From Sporichthyaceae bacterium (lineage in GTDB: Bacteria; Actinomycetota; Actinomycetes; Sporichthyales; Sporichthyaceae): 64,000 nucleotides of DNA. The translations under genes were made by a program, and so were the position numbers. This document shows positions 15,653-23,876 of this stretch, one piece after another (within the stretch, counting starts at the first letter, position 1; each line of letters begins with the position of its first letter). The notes below the pieces were generated by a model. The model had not been told where the DNA came from. It made no database searches and saw only the letters and a program-made list of their open reading frames with translations. The stretch lies in the NCBI GenBank assembly GCA_036269075.1, contig DATASX010000123.1:1-64000 (forward strand). Reading direction: 5' to 3'.

Positions 15653-16216
15653 ATGTCCCAGGCCACGATCAGCGCCGCCGGGCTGCGCGACCGGCTCGGC
15701 AGCGACGAGAAGCTCCGCCTTCTCGACGTGCGGACGCCGGGGGAGTTCGCTGCCGCCAGCATCCCGGGCTCGCACAACATCCCGCTCGGCGACCTCGACT
15801 CCTACGCCGCGACGCTGGCCGGCGGCGCCGTCACCGACCTGGTCGTGATCTGCCAGTCCGGCGGGCGCGCCACCCGCGCGGCCGAGCAACTGCGGGCGGC
15901 CGGGCACGAGCGGGTCAGCGTCCTGTCCGGCGGTATCGCCGCGTGGGAGGGCTCCGGCGGCGACGTCGCGGGCGGCGGCCCGGCATGGACCATCGAGCGC
16001 CAGGTCCGGCTGGTTGCAGGCTCGTTGGTGCTCAGCGGGATCGTGACCAGCCTCCGGTACCCCAAGGCCAAGTTCCTGTCCGGCGCGATCGGCGGCGGGC
16101 TGGTCTTCGCCGCGCTGTCGAACACCTGCATGATGGGGAACCTGCTCTCGAAGCTGCCGCACAACCGCACCGATTCGGTCGACGCCGAAGCCGCAGTCTC
16201 GGCGCTCACCAACTGA
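15653..16216 (+). CDS. Rhodanese-domain protein with C-terminal membrane domain (DUF2892-like)
   Basis: A 187-residue protein. Residues about 5-105 are a rhodanese domain; the active loop VVICQSGGRATRAA carries the persulfide-forming Cys. The C-terminal half has two hydrophobic segments (VRLVAGSLVLSGIV and LSGAIGGGLVFAAL) of the DUF2892 type, so the sulfurtransferase is membrane-tethered. Such fusions occur in persulfide- and sulfide-detoxification operons (cst). AGGAGGA lies 5 bases before the ATG, and a CsoR/CstR-like palindrome lies upstream. The in-frame extension to 15533 crosses that operator and is rejected. It overlaps the following acyl-CoA synthetase by one base. Confidence 0.85.
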   Translation: MSQATISAAGLRDRLGSDEKLRLLDVRTPGEFAAASIPGSHNIPLGDLDSYAATLAGGAVTDLVVICQSGGRATRAAEQLRAAGHERVSVLSGGIAAWEGSGGDVAGGGPAWTIERQVRLVAGSLVLSGIVTSLRYPKAKFLSGAIGGGLVFAALSNTCMMGNLLSKLPHNRTDSVDAEAAVSALTN

Positions 16217-17850
16217 TGACAACGGCCGAGCCGGCGTACTCCTCCGGGACCTCCACGGTCCCCCTGCTCGGTGAGACCCTCGGCGCGATCCTGGCCCGGA
16301 TCGCCTCCGCCCATCCGACTGCCGAAGCAGTCGTCGACGTGCCGGCCCGCCGCCGGTGGACCTACGCGGAATTGAACGCCCACGTGCGAAGGCTGGCAGC
16401 CGGGCTGCTGGCCGCCGGCGTCCGGCCCGGCGACCGCGTCTCGCTGTGGGCGCCCAACTGCGGTGAGTGGATCCTGCTGCAGCACGCCACCGCGCTCATG
16501 GGCGCGATCCTGGTCAACGTCAACCCGGCCTACCGCACCCACGAGCTGTCCTACGTGCTGCGGCAGTCCGGCAGCCGGATGCTCGTCGCGGTGCCGCAGT
16601 TCAAGGCCAGCGACTACCGAGCGATGGTCGCCGAGGTCGCGCCGGACTGCCCGGACCTGCGCGACGTCGTCTACATCGGCGAGGACAGCTGGACACAGCT
16701 GGTGACCGGCACCGAGCCCACCCCGGAGCTCGACGAGATCGCCGCCGGTCTGTCCTTCGACGACCCGATCAACATCCAGTACACGTCCGGGACCACCGGG
16801 TTCCCGAAGGGTGCCACCCTCACCCACCACAACATCGCAAACAACGGCCTGTTCCTCGGCGAGGTCATGCGCTACACGCCCGCCGACCGGGTGTGCGTGC
16901 CGGTGCCCTTCTACCACTGCTTCGGCATGGTCATCGGCAATCTCGCCGCGCTGACCCACGCCAGCGCGGTGGTCATCCCGGCGCCCTCGTTCGACCCGGC
17001 CGCGACCCTGGCCGCGGTCGCCGCCGAGCGTTGCACCTCGCTCTACGGCGTCCCGACGATGTTCATCGCGATGCTGGCCGATCCGTCGCGGCCCGACCTC
17101 GATCTGTCCAGCCTGCGGACCGGGATGATGGCCGGCGCCACGTGCCCGGTCGAGGTGATGAAGCGGGTCATCAACGAGTTCGGGATGACCGAGGTGACCA
17201 TCGGTTACGGGATGACCGAGACCTCCCCGGTCTCCACCCAGACCCGCATCGGCGACGACCTGGAGCGGCAGACCGGCACCGTCGGCCGGGTGCACCCGCA
17301 CATCGAGGTCGCAATCGTCGACCCGGAGACGAACAAGGTCGTCGCCCGCGGGCAGCGTGGCGAGTTCCGCACCCGTGGCTACCACGTGATGCGCGGCTAC
17401 TGGGAGGAACCGGACAAGACCGCCGACGCCATCGACGCGGGCGGCTGGATGAAGACGGGCGACCTGGCCGAGATGGACTCCGAGGGCTACGTCCGGATCG
17501 TCGGCCGGATCAAGGACACCGTGATCCGGGGTGGGGAGAACATCGCCCCGCGCGAGGTCGAGGAGTTCCTCTACTCCCACCCGGCGATCATCGACGTCCA
17601 GGTGGTCGGTGTCCCGGACGTGAAGTTCGGTGAGGAACTCTGCGCCTGCGTCCGGCTGAGCGAGGGCGCGACCCTCGACGCGGCCGGGGTCAAGGAGTTC
17701 TGCTCCGGAAAGATCTCGCACCACAAGATCCCGCGCTACGTCGAGGTCGTCGACGCCTACCCGATGACCGTGACCGGCAAGGTGCAGAAGTACCTGCTGC
17801 GCCAGGCCATGATCGACAGGTTGGGTCTCGACCCCGAAGCCGGCCGGTGA
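16216..17850 (+). CDS. Acyl-CoA synthetase (AMP-binding, medium/long-chain type)
   Basis: A 544-residue adenylate-forming enzyme. IQYTSGTTGFPKGATLTHHN is the P-loop-like motif, VTIGYGMTETSP contacts AMP, KTGDLAEMDSEGYVRIVGR holds the conserved Asp, and MTVTGKVQKYLLR carries the catalytic Lys. The pattern (VPFYHCFGMVIG, GGENIAPREVEEFLYSHP) fits the FadD/AcsF-like family active on medium- to long-chain acids. The ATG overlaps the rhodanese TGA by one base, so they may be co-transcribed, although a functional link is not obvious. The gene is followed by dispersed repeat copy 2. Confidence 0.88.
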   Translation: MTTAEPAYSSGTSTVPLLGETLGAILARIASAHPTAEAVVDVPARRRWTYAELNAHVRRLAAGLLAAGVRPGDRVSLWAPNCGEWILLQHATALMGAILVNVNPAYRTHELSYVLRQSGSRMLVAVPQFKASDYRAMVAEVAPDCPDLRDVVYIGEDSWTQLVTGTEPTPELDEIAAGLSFDDPINIQYTSGTTGFPKGATLTHHNIANNGLFLGEVMRYTPADRVCVPVPFYHCFGMVIGNLAALTHASAVVIPAPSFDPAATLAAVAAERCTSLYGVPTMFIAMLADPSRPDLDLSSLRTGMMAGATCPVEVMKRVINEFGMTEVTIGYGMTETSPVSTQTRIGDDLERQTGTVGRVHPHIEVAIVDPETNKVVARGQRGEFRTRGYHVMRGYWEEPDKTADAIDAGGWMKTGDLAEMDSEGYVRIVGRIKDTVIRGGENIAPREVEEFLYSHPAIIDVQVVGVPDVKFGEELCACVRLSEGATLDAAGVKEFCSGKISHHKIPRYVEVVDAYPMTVTGKVQKYLLRQAMIDRLGLDPEAGR

Positions 17851-17864
17851 CCCGAACGACATCT

Positions 17865-17903
17865 CGCGTATGAGAGAACAACGCTCCGATCATCGATGAT
17901 CGG
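17865..17903. repeat. Dispersed intergenic element, copy 2 (single unit)
   Basis: One unit starting CGCGTATGAGAG (17865-17876) is followed after nine bases by CCGATCATCGATGATCGG (17886-17903), the same palindrome as copy 1. It lies 15 bases after the acyl-CoA synthetase stop. The rest of the gap to iolG (17904-18085) shows no gene; it should carry the iol promoter, but no clear -35/-10 pair or operator could be assigned. Confidence 0.88.
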
Positions 17904-18085
17904 CCGCTTCGCGGACACGCGTATAAGGTGCGAAATTCGGGCGACGCCTTGCGCCGCGAGGTCGAGCCGAGGTGAACATCCGCCCCCGGGATGACCACGA
18001 TCGGATGCGCGATCTTTTCGTTCTCCGCGCGCAACTGCTGGACTGTGCCTCACCCTGATTGCTACGGGGAGGGGAACTGAAGGCG

Positions 18086-19099
18086 ATGCGGTTCGGTGTG
18101 GCGGGTGTAGGTCGGATCGGCGTGCTGCACGCCGAGAACCTGGCCGGGGTGGTCGGCGCGGACTCGGTGCTGGTCGCCGACGTCGACGCGGCCCGGGCCA
18201 CCGCCGTCGCCGAGAAGCTCGGCACCCACGCCGTGCCCGACGTCGACGCGCTGCTGGCCGCGGGGCTCGCGGGCCTGGTCGTCGCGGTGAACACCGACGG
18301 CCACGCGGACCTGATCCTGCGCGCGGTGCAGGCCGGCGTCCCCGTGTTCTGCGAGAAGCCGGTCGCTCCGGACATCGCCGGTACGCGGGCCGTGCTGGAC
18401 CGCCTGCGCGGCAGCGACGTCCCGGTGCAGATCGGCTTCCAGCGGCGGTTCGACGTCGGCTACGCGGCGGCCCGGGCCGCCGTCGCCGCCGGCTCGCTGG
18501 GCCGCCTGCACACCGTCCTCGGATTCACCCTCGACCCCGAGCCGCCGCCGCCCGCGTACATCCCCGGCTCCGGCGGCATCTTCCGCGACTGCGCCGTCCA
18601 CGACCTCGACATTCTGCGCTGGGTGACCGGCCAGGAGATCGTCGAGGTCTACGCGACCGGGTCGAACCTCGGCGCCGACTACATCCGCGAGGCCGGCGAC
18701 GTGGATGCTGTAGCGGCCACGCTCACCCTCGCCGACGGCACGTTGGCCCAGCTGTCCGCGAGTCGCTACAACCGCGCCGGGTACGACGTACGCATGGAAC
18801 TACGAGGTCACGACGACTCGATCGTCGTCGGGCTCGACTCCCGCACCCCGCTGCGCTCCGTCCAGCCGGACGGACCCGCCGGCGGGACTGCCTACCCTGG
18901 ATTCCTGGACCGGTTCCGCGACGCGTACGCGGCCGAGATCGCCGCCTTCGTCCGGCTCGCCACCGAACGTGCCAATAGCGAACAGCACAGCAATCCGTGC
19001 ACGGTGTCCGACGCCCTGGCCGCGTTCGTGCTGGCCGAGGCCTGCGAGTTGTCCCGCCGACAACATCGACCGGTGACGGTCGCGGAGGTGAGCTCATGA
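18086..19099 (+). CDS. iolG: Myo-inositol 2-dehydrogenase (Gfo/Idh/MocA family)
   Basis: A 337-residue NAD-dependent dehydrogenase that oxidises myo-inositol to scyllo-inosose, the first step of inositol catabolism. The Rossmann motif GVAGVGRIGVLHAENL is at the N-terminus, VFCEKPVAPD carries the catalytic Lys, and DCAVHDLDILRW supplies the conserved Asp/His pair. The ATG was chosen at the family-typical MRFGVAGVG; a GGGGAGGGG lies further upstream. It opens a gene set (iolG, iolE-like, iolC, iolB, iolD, iolA) and overlaps the next gene by four bases (ATGA). A scyllo-inositol dehydrogenase is the main alternative. Confidence 0.88.
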   Translation: MRFGVAGVGRIGVLHAENLAGVVGADSVLVADVDAARATAVAEKLGTHAVPDVDALLAAGLAGLVVAVNTDGHADLILRAVQAGVPVFCEKPVAPDIAGTRAVLDRLRGSDVPVQIGFQRRFDVGYAAARAAVAAGSLGRLHTVLGFTLDPEPPPPAYIPGSGGIFRDCAVHDLDILRWVTGQEIVEVYATGSNLGADYIREAGDVDAVAATLTLADGTLAQLSASRYNRAGYDVRMELRGHDDSIVVGLDSRTPLRSVQPDGPAGGTAYPGFLDRFRDAYAAEIAAFVRLATERANSEQHSNPCTVSDALAAFVLAEACELSRRQHRPVTVAEVSS

Positions 19100-20022
19100 G
19101 CGAGCGCATCACGACCGGTGCCTTCGCCGATCGCCTGGCCGGTGCCCCGATCTCCTGGGGCGTCTGCGAGGTGCCCGGCTGGGGCCCGCAGCTGCCGCCG
19201 GACCTGGTCCTGACCGAGATGGCCGCCGCCGGGCTGAGCGCTACCGAGTTCGGCCCCGACGGCTTCCTGCCCGCCTCCGGTGCCGGCAAGAAGCAGGCGT
19301 TGGCCGCGCATGGCCTGCGGGCGGTCGGCGGCTTCGTGCCGGTGGTCGTGCACCTGGCCCACGTCGACCCGGTGCACGGTCTGGGCAGCGTCTTCGACAA
19401 CTTCCTCGCCGCCGGTTCCGACACGGTTGTGTTCGCCGCGGCGACCGGCGTAGCCGGCTACGAAAGCCGCCCGGAGTTGGACGCGGCGGCGTGGCGCACC
19501 CTGTGCCGCAACCTGGACCGGCTGTCCGATGCCGCCGGGGCCCGTGGGCTGACCGCCGGCCTGCACCCACACGTGGGCACGCTGGTCGAGCGCCCGGAGG
19601 ACGTCGCGATCGTCCTGGAGTCCTCCTCGATCGGGCTGTGCCTGGACACCGGCCACGTGCTGGCCGGCGGCGGCGACCCGGTGGCCCTGGCCCGGATGGC
19701 GGCCGAGCGAATCGTGCACGTACACCTCAAGGATGTCGACGCGGCGATGGCCGCGCGGGTCCGCGCGGGCGTACTGGGCTACGCCGAGGCGGTGGCCGCC
19801 GGCATGTATCGACCGCTGGGCCGCGGCGACGCGGGGATCGCGGCGATCGTCGCGATGCTCGAGGCAGCCGGGTACTCCGGTTGGTACGTGTTGGAGCAGG
19901 ACCGGGTGCTGAGCCCGGACCGGTCCGGGGCCTCCGGGGCGTTGGCCGCCGTGCGGGCCGACGTGGCCGCGAGCCTGGCCCATCTCACGGCGGCGGTACA
20001 CGCCCGTATCGGCGCGGCATGA
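19096..20022 (+). CDS. iolE: Inosose dehydratase-like sugar isomerase/epimerase (TIM barrel)
   Basis: A 308-residue AP-endonuclease-2 family protein. APISWGVCEVPGWG at the start, ATEFGPDGFLP, the metal-site segment LCLDTGHVLAGG and VHVHLKDVD match IolE (2-keto-myo-inositol dehydratase) and its close relatives IolI/IolH. As the only such gene in the cluster it most likely dehydrates scyllo-inosose to diketo-inositol. ATG 19096 overlaps the iolG stop. The upstream frame extension is a shadow of iolG. The stop codon is the first triplet of linker copy B. Confidence 0.8.
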   Translation: MSERITTGAFADRLAGAPISWGVCEVPGWGPQLPPDLVLTEMAAAGLSATEFGPDGFLPASGAGKKQALAAHGLRAVGGFVPVVVHLAHVDPVHGLGSVFDNFLAAGSDTVVFAAATGVAGYESRPELDAAAWRTLCRNLDRLSDAAGARGLTAGLHPHVGTLVERPEDVAIVLESSSIGLCLDTGHVLAGGGDPVALARMAAERIVHVHLKDVDAAMAARVRAGVLGYAEAVAAGMYRPLGRGDAGIAAIVAMLEAAGYSGWYVLEQDRVLSPDRSGASGALAAVRADVAASLAHLTAAVHARIGAA

Positions 20023-20100
20023 GCGAGCCTGCGAGCGAATCGACAAACACAGCACGACCGTGCCTCATGCCGCCGCCGAGGAACGAGGCGGCGGCATGAG
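20020..20100 (+). repeat. Linker element copy B, ending in a hairpin over the iolC start
   Basis: It starts on the iolE stop (TGAGCGAGCCTGCGAGCGAA). Its 3' part is a perfect 14-bp hairpin, 20064-20077 paired with 20087-20100 around a nine-base loop containing GAGGA. The iolC ATG (20096-20098) lies inside the 3' arm, so translation initiation of iolC could depend on opening this stem. Confidence 0.8.
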
Positions 20101-21085
20101 CTTGGCATCGTCGGGCGCCGAAGCCAACAGCTTCGACGTCCTGACGATGGGCCGCGTCGGTGTCGATGTGTACCCGCAGCAGATCGGCGTCGGCCTGGAG
20201 GACGTCACCTCGTTCGCCAAGTACCTCGGCGGCAGCGCGGGCAACGTCGCGGTCGCCGCGGCCCGGCACGGCAGGCGGGTCGCGCTCGTGTCCGGGGTCG
20301 GCACCGACCCGTTCGGCCGGTTCGTCCGGCGTGCGCTGCGCGGCTTCGGGGTCGACGACGCCTTCGTGGTCGACGTCGACGACCTGCCCACCCCGGTCAC
20401 GTTCTGCGAGATCTTCCCGCCGGACCACTTCCCGATCTACTTCTACCGACGGCCCAGCGCCCCGGACCTGCAGGTGCGCCCCGAGCACCTCGACGCCGAC
20501 GCGGTCCGCCGCGCCGGGATTTTCTGGGCCACGGTCACCGGCCTGTGCCAGGAGCCGAGCCGGACGACCACATTGCAGGCCCTGGCGCTGCGCGGCCGCG
20601 CCGACCACACCGTGCTCGACCTGGACTGGCGCCCGATGTTCTGGGAGTCCGCCCAGGCCGCCGAGCCACTGATCCGGGCCGCGCTGGACCGAGCCACCGT
20701 AGCCGTGGGCAACCTCGACGAGTGCGAGGTCGCGGTCGGGGAGCGCGACCCGGAGCGAGCCGCGCAGCGCCTGCGCGCGCTGGGGATCCGCCTGGCCGTG
20801 GTGAAGCTGGGCGGCGACGGCGTCTTCGCGCTCGACGACTCCGGCGCCCACCACTGCCCGGCAACCCCGGTCGAGGTGGTCAACGGCCTCGGCGCCGGCG
20901 ACGCGTTCGGCGGCGCCCTGTGCCACGGCCTGCTGGCCGGTTGGGACACCGGACGGATCCTGCGGTTCGCCAACGCCGCCGGGGCGTGGGTGGCCGCCCG
21001 GCTGGCCTGCGCCGACGCGATGCCCACCGCTGCCGAGGTAGAGGACTGGCTGTCCTCCCGCGAGCCCGTCATGCTGCGGCCATGA
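20096..21085 (+). CDS. iolC: 5-dehydro-2-deoxygluconokinase (PfkB family)
   Basis: A 329-residue ribokinase-fold sugar kinase. FDVLTMGRVGVDVYPQQIG and AKYLGGSAGNVAVAAARHG form the N-terminal substrate region, GVGTDPFGRFVRRAL follows, and NGLGAGDAFGGALCHGLL contains the catalytic Asp and anion hole of PfkB kinases. The IYFYR segment is typical for IolC, which phosphorylates 2-deoxy-5-keto-gluconate. The likely Shine-Dalgarno GAGG (20085-20088) and the ATG are partly inside a perfect hairpin. It ends with an ATGA overlap into iolB. Confidence 0.88.
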   Translation: MSLASSGAEANSFDVLTMGRVGVDVYPQQIGVGLEDVTSFAKYLGGSAGNVAVAAARHGRRVALVSGVGTDPFGRFVRRALRGFGVDDAFVVDVDDLPTPVTFCEIFPPDHFPIYFYRRPSAPDLQVRPEHLDADAVRRAGIFWATVTGLCQEPSRTTTLQALALRGRADHTVLDLDWRPMFWESAQAAEPLIRAALDRATVAVGNLDECEVAVGERDPERAAQRLRALGIRLAVVKLGGDGVFALDDSGAHHCPATPVEVVNGLGAGDAFGGALCHGLLAGWDTGRILRFANAAGAWVAARLACADAMPTAAEVEDWLSSREPVMLRP

Positions 21086-21963
21086 CCGCACACGAGTGGT
21101 ACCTGCCACGGGGCAGCACGGCGGCGGCCCCGTGGTCCTGCGTGGTCGCGCCGGGTCGAGCGGGCTGGTCGCACACCTCGCTTCGCGTGCTGGAGTTGGA
21201 GGCCGGCGGCCGGCACAACTTCGCCACCGGTGCTGAGGAAGTCGTGGTGCTGCCGCTGTCCGGGTCCGCGACGGTGCTCGCCGACCGGGCCGAGATCGTG
21301 CTGACCGGCCGCGCGTCGGTGTTCGACCGGGTCAGCGATTTCGCCTACGTGCCAAGGGATTGCGAGGCCACGGTGCACTCCCGGGCCGGCGGACGATTCG
21401 CCGTGGTCGGGGCGGTGTGCGAACGGCGCCTGCCCGCGCGGTACGGCCCGGCCGAGAACGTTCCGGTCGAACTGCGCGGCGCCGGGCCGGCGTCCCGACA
21501 GGTCAACAACTTCTGCACCCCGGACTCTTTCGAGGCCGACCGGCTCATCGCCGTCGAGGTGCTCACCCCGGGCGGCAACTGGTCGTCGTACCCGCCGCAC
21601 AAGCACGACGACCACCGGCCGGGCCTGGAGTCCGAGCTGGAGGAGATCTACTACTTCGAGGTGTCCAGGCTGTTCGGGCCGGCCTACCTACGCGTCTACG
21701 GCAGCGGGGTACGCCCGATCGAGGTGCTGGCCGAGGTCGGCGACGGCGACGTGATTCTGGTCCCGCACGGCTGGCACGGCCCGGCGGCGGTCGCGCCCGG
21801 CGCCGACCTGTACTACCTGAACGTGATGGCCGGGCCGCATCCGGAGCGGGCCTGGCGGATCTGCGACGACCCGGTCCACGCCGGGGTCCGGGCGTCCTGG
21901 TCCGGCGTCCCGGTCGACCCGCGGCTGCCCTTGACCTCGGCCGCGGGTCGCGCCAGGAGATGA
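21082..21963 (+). CDS. iolB: 5-deoxy-glucuronate isomerase
   Basis: A 293-residue bicupin of the KduI/IolB family that converts 5-deoxyglucuronate to 2-deoxy-5-ketogluconate. GGNWSSYPPHKHDDHRPG and LEEIYYFEV hold the metal-binding histidines and Glu of the C-terminal cupin, and VPHGWHGPAAVAPG adds the last His. The length is close to the family norm (about 270-300). The start ATG overlaps the iolC stop. Seven bases separate it from iolD. Confidence 0.9.
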   Translation: MTAHEWYLPRGSTAAAPWSCVVAPGRAGWSHTSLRVLELEAGGRHNFATGAEEVVVLPLSGSATVLADRAEIVLTGRASVFDRVSDFAYVPRDCEATVHSRAGGRFAVVGAVCERRLPARYGPAENVPVELRGAGPASRQVNNFCTPDSFEADRLIAVEVLTPGGNWSSYPPHKHDDHRPGLESELEEIYYFEVSRLFGPAYLRVYGSGVRPIEVLAEVGDGDVILVPHGWHGPAAVAPGADLYYLNVMAGPHPERAWRICDDPVHAGVRASWSGVPVDPRLPLTSAAGRARR

Positions 21964-21970
21964 TCCTGCC

Positions 21971-23851
21971 GTGCAGACGGTGCGACTGACGGTGGCTCAG
22001 GCGGTGGTGCGTTTCCTCGCCGCCCAGTACTCCGAACGCGTCGGACATCGACAACGGCTGATCCCGGCCTGCTTCGGGATCTTCGGGCACGGCAACGTGG
22101 CCGGGCTCGGGCAGGCGTTGCTCCAGGCGCACGTGACCGGCGAGACCGACCTGCCCTACCACCTGGCCCGCAACGAGCAGGCGATGGTGCACACGGCGAT
22201 CGGCTACGCGCGAATGCGCAACCGCCTCGCGACGCTGGCGTGCACCACCTCGATCGGTCCCGGCGCCACCAACCTGGTCACCGGGGCCGCCACGGCGACC
22301 GTGAACCGCCTGCCGGTCCTGCTGCTGCCCGGCGACGTCTTCGCCACCCGGGCGGCCGGAACCGTGCTCCAGCAACTGGAGGCCGCCGGGCTGCCCGGGG
22401 CGAGCGTCAACGACACCCTGGCCCCGGTCTGCGTGTTCTTCGACCGGGTGCACCGCCCCGAACAACTGCCCGAGGCCCTGCTCGGTGCGATGCGGGTGCT
22501 GACCGATCCGGCGAGCACGGGCGCGGTCACGATCGCGCTCCCGCAGGACGTGCAGGCCGAGGCCCACGACTGGCCCGTCGAACTGTTCGCCGACCGGACC
22601 TGGCACGTCGCCCGCCCAGGCCCGGACCCAGCCGCGATCACCCGTGCGGCAGCGGTGCTGCGGTCGGCCCGGCGGCCGTTGGTCGTCGCAGGCGGCGGGG
22701 TCGTCCACTCCGCCGCGCAGGAGGCATTGATCGCCTTTGCCGACGCCACCGGCATTCCGGTTGCCGACACCCACGCAGGGAAAGGTGCGATCCCGTTCGA
22801 CCACCCCGCCGCGGCCGGCCCGCTGGGCTCGACCGGCACCCCGGTGGCGAACTCCCTGGCTGCGCAGACCGACGTGGTGCTCGGGATCGGCACGCGCTGG
22901 ACCGACTTCACCACCGCATCCCGCACCGTGTTCGCCGAGCCGGGCGTGCGGTTCGTCAACCTCAACGTGGTCGGCTTCGACGCTGCCAAGCACGCCGCGA
23001 CCGCGGTCCTGGCCGACGCGCGCGCCGGACTGCTCGCACTGGCGAGGGAACTGGCCGACTGGCGCGCGCCCGAGGACTGGACCCGACGCCACCGGGAACT
23101 GGTCGCCTCCTGGGAGCCGGTCGTCGCATCCGCCCGTGCCGGTGCCGAGACCGGAACCCCCGCGCAGACAGCGATTCTGGGGGCCGTCAACGACGCGGTG
23201 AACGTCCGCGGCGGCACCGTGGTCAGCGCCGCCGGGAGCATGCCCGGCCAGCTGCAGATGCTGTGGCGCACCGGCGACCCGTTCGGGTACCACGTCGAGT
23301 ACGGCTACTCGTGCATGGGATTCGAGATCGCCGGCGGCCTCGGCGCCGCGCTGGCCGCGCCGGAGCGAGACGTGGTCGTCCTGGTCGGCGACGGCAGCTA
23401 TCTGATGATGGCTCAGGAATTGGTCACGGCCGTCGCCGAGGGCGTCAAGCTGGTCGTGGTGCTGGTCGACAACGGGGGATTCGCCTCGATCGGGGCGCTC
23501 TCGGAGTCGTTGGGCGGGCAACGCCTCGGCACCTCCTACCGGGCCCGCAACGCGGCAACCGGCCTGCTCGACGGCGAGGAGTTGGCCGTCGACCTCGGCG
23601 CCAACGCCGCCAGCCTGGGCGCCCGGGTACTGCGTCCGACCGACCTCCCGGAATTCCGCAAGGCGCTGGACGCCGCGCTCGACGCGGACGGCGTCACCGT
23701 GGTCCACGTCCGCACCGAACTGGTCGCGCCGGCCCCGTCGTCCGGGTGCTGGTGGGACGTCCCGGTCGCCGCGGTGTCCGAACTGCCCGGCACGCGGGCC
23801 GCACGTGAGGTCTACGACGCGCAGAAACGTCGCCAACGGCCGCTGCTTTGA
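21971..23851 (+). CDS. iolD: 3D-(3,5/4)-trihydroxycyclohexane-1,2-dione hydrolase (ThDP-dependent)
   Basis: A 626-residue thiamine-diphosphate enzyme that opens the inositol ring. FGIFGHGNVAGLGQAL and the catalytic Glu in LPYHLARNEQAMVHTAIGYA mark the PYR domain, a central Rossmann-like domain follows, and VVVLVGDGSYLMMAQELVTA to VVVLVDNGGFASIG is the GDG...N ThDP/Mg motif. Length and motif order match IolD rather than acetolactate synthase. The start is GTG eight bases after iolB with GGAGATG upstream. It is the central enzyme of the inositol operon here. Confidence 0.92.
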   Translation: MQTVRLTVAQAVVRFLAAQYSERVGHRQRLIPACFGIFGHGNVAGLGQALLQAHVTGETDLPYHLARNEQAMVHTAIGYARMRNRLATLACTTSIGPGATNLVTGAATATVNRLPVLLLPGDVFATRAAGTVLQQLEAAGLPGASVNDTLAPVCVFFDRVHRPEQLPEALLGAMRVLTDPASTGAVTIALPQDVQAEAHDWPVELFADRTWHVARPGPDPAAITRAAAVLRSARRPLVVAGGGVVHSAAQEALIAFADATGIPVADTHAGKGAIPFDHPAAAGPLGSTGTPVANSLAAQTDVVLGIGTRWTDFTTASRTVFAEPGVRFVNLNVVGFDAAKHAATAVLADARAGLLALARELADWRAPEDWTRRHRELVASWEPVVASARAGAETGTPAQTAILGAVNDAVNVRGGTVVSAAGSMPGQLQMLWRTGDPFGYHVEYGYSCMGFEIAGGLGAALAAPERDVVVLVGDGSYLMMAQELVTAVAEGVKLVVVLVDNGGFASIGALSESLGGQRLGTSYRARNAATGLLDGEELAVDLGANAASLGARVLRPTDLPEFRKALDAALDADGVTVVHVRTELVAPAPSSGCWWDVPVAAVSELPGTRAAREVYDAQKRRQRPLL

Positions 23852-23876
23852 CCAGCAGGTCTGGCACGCTGACCGC

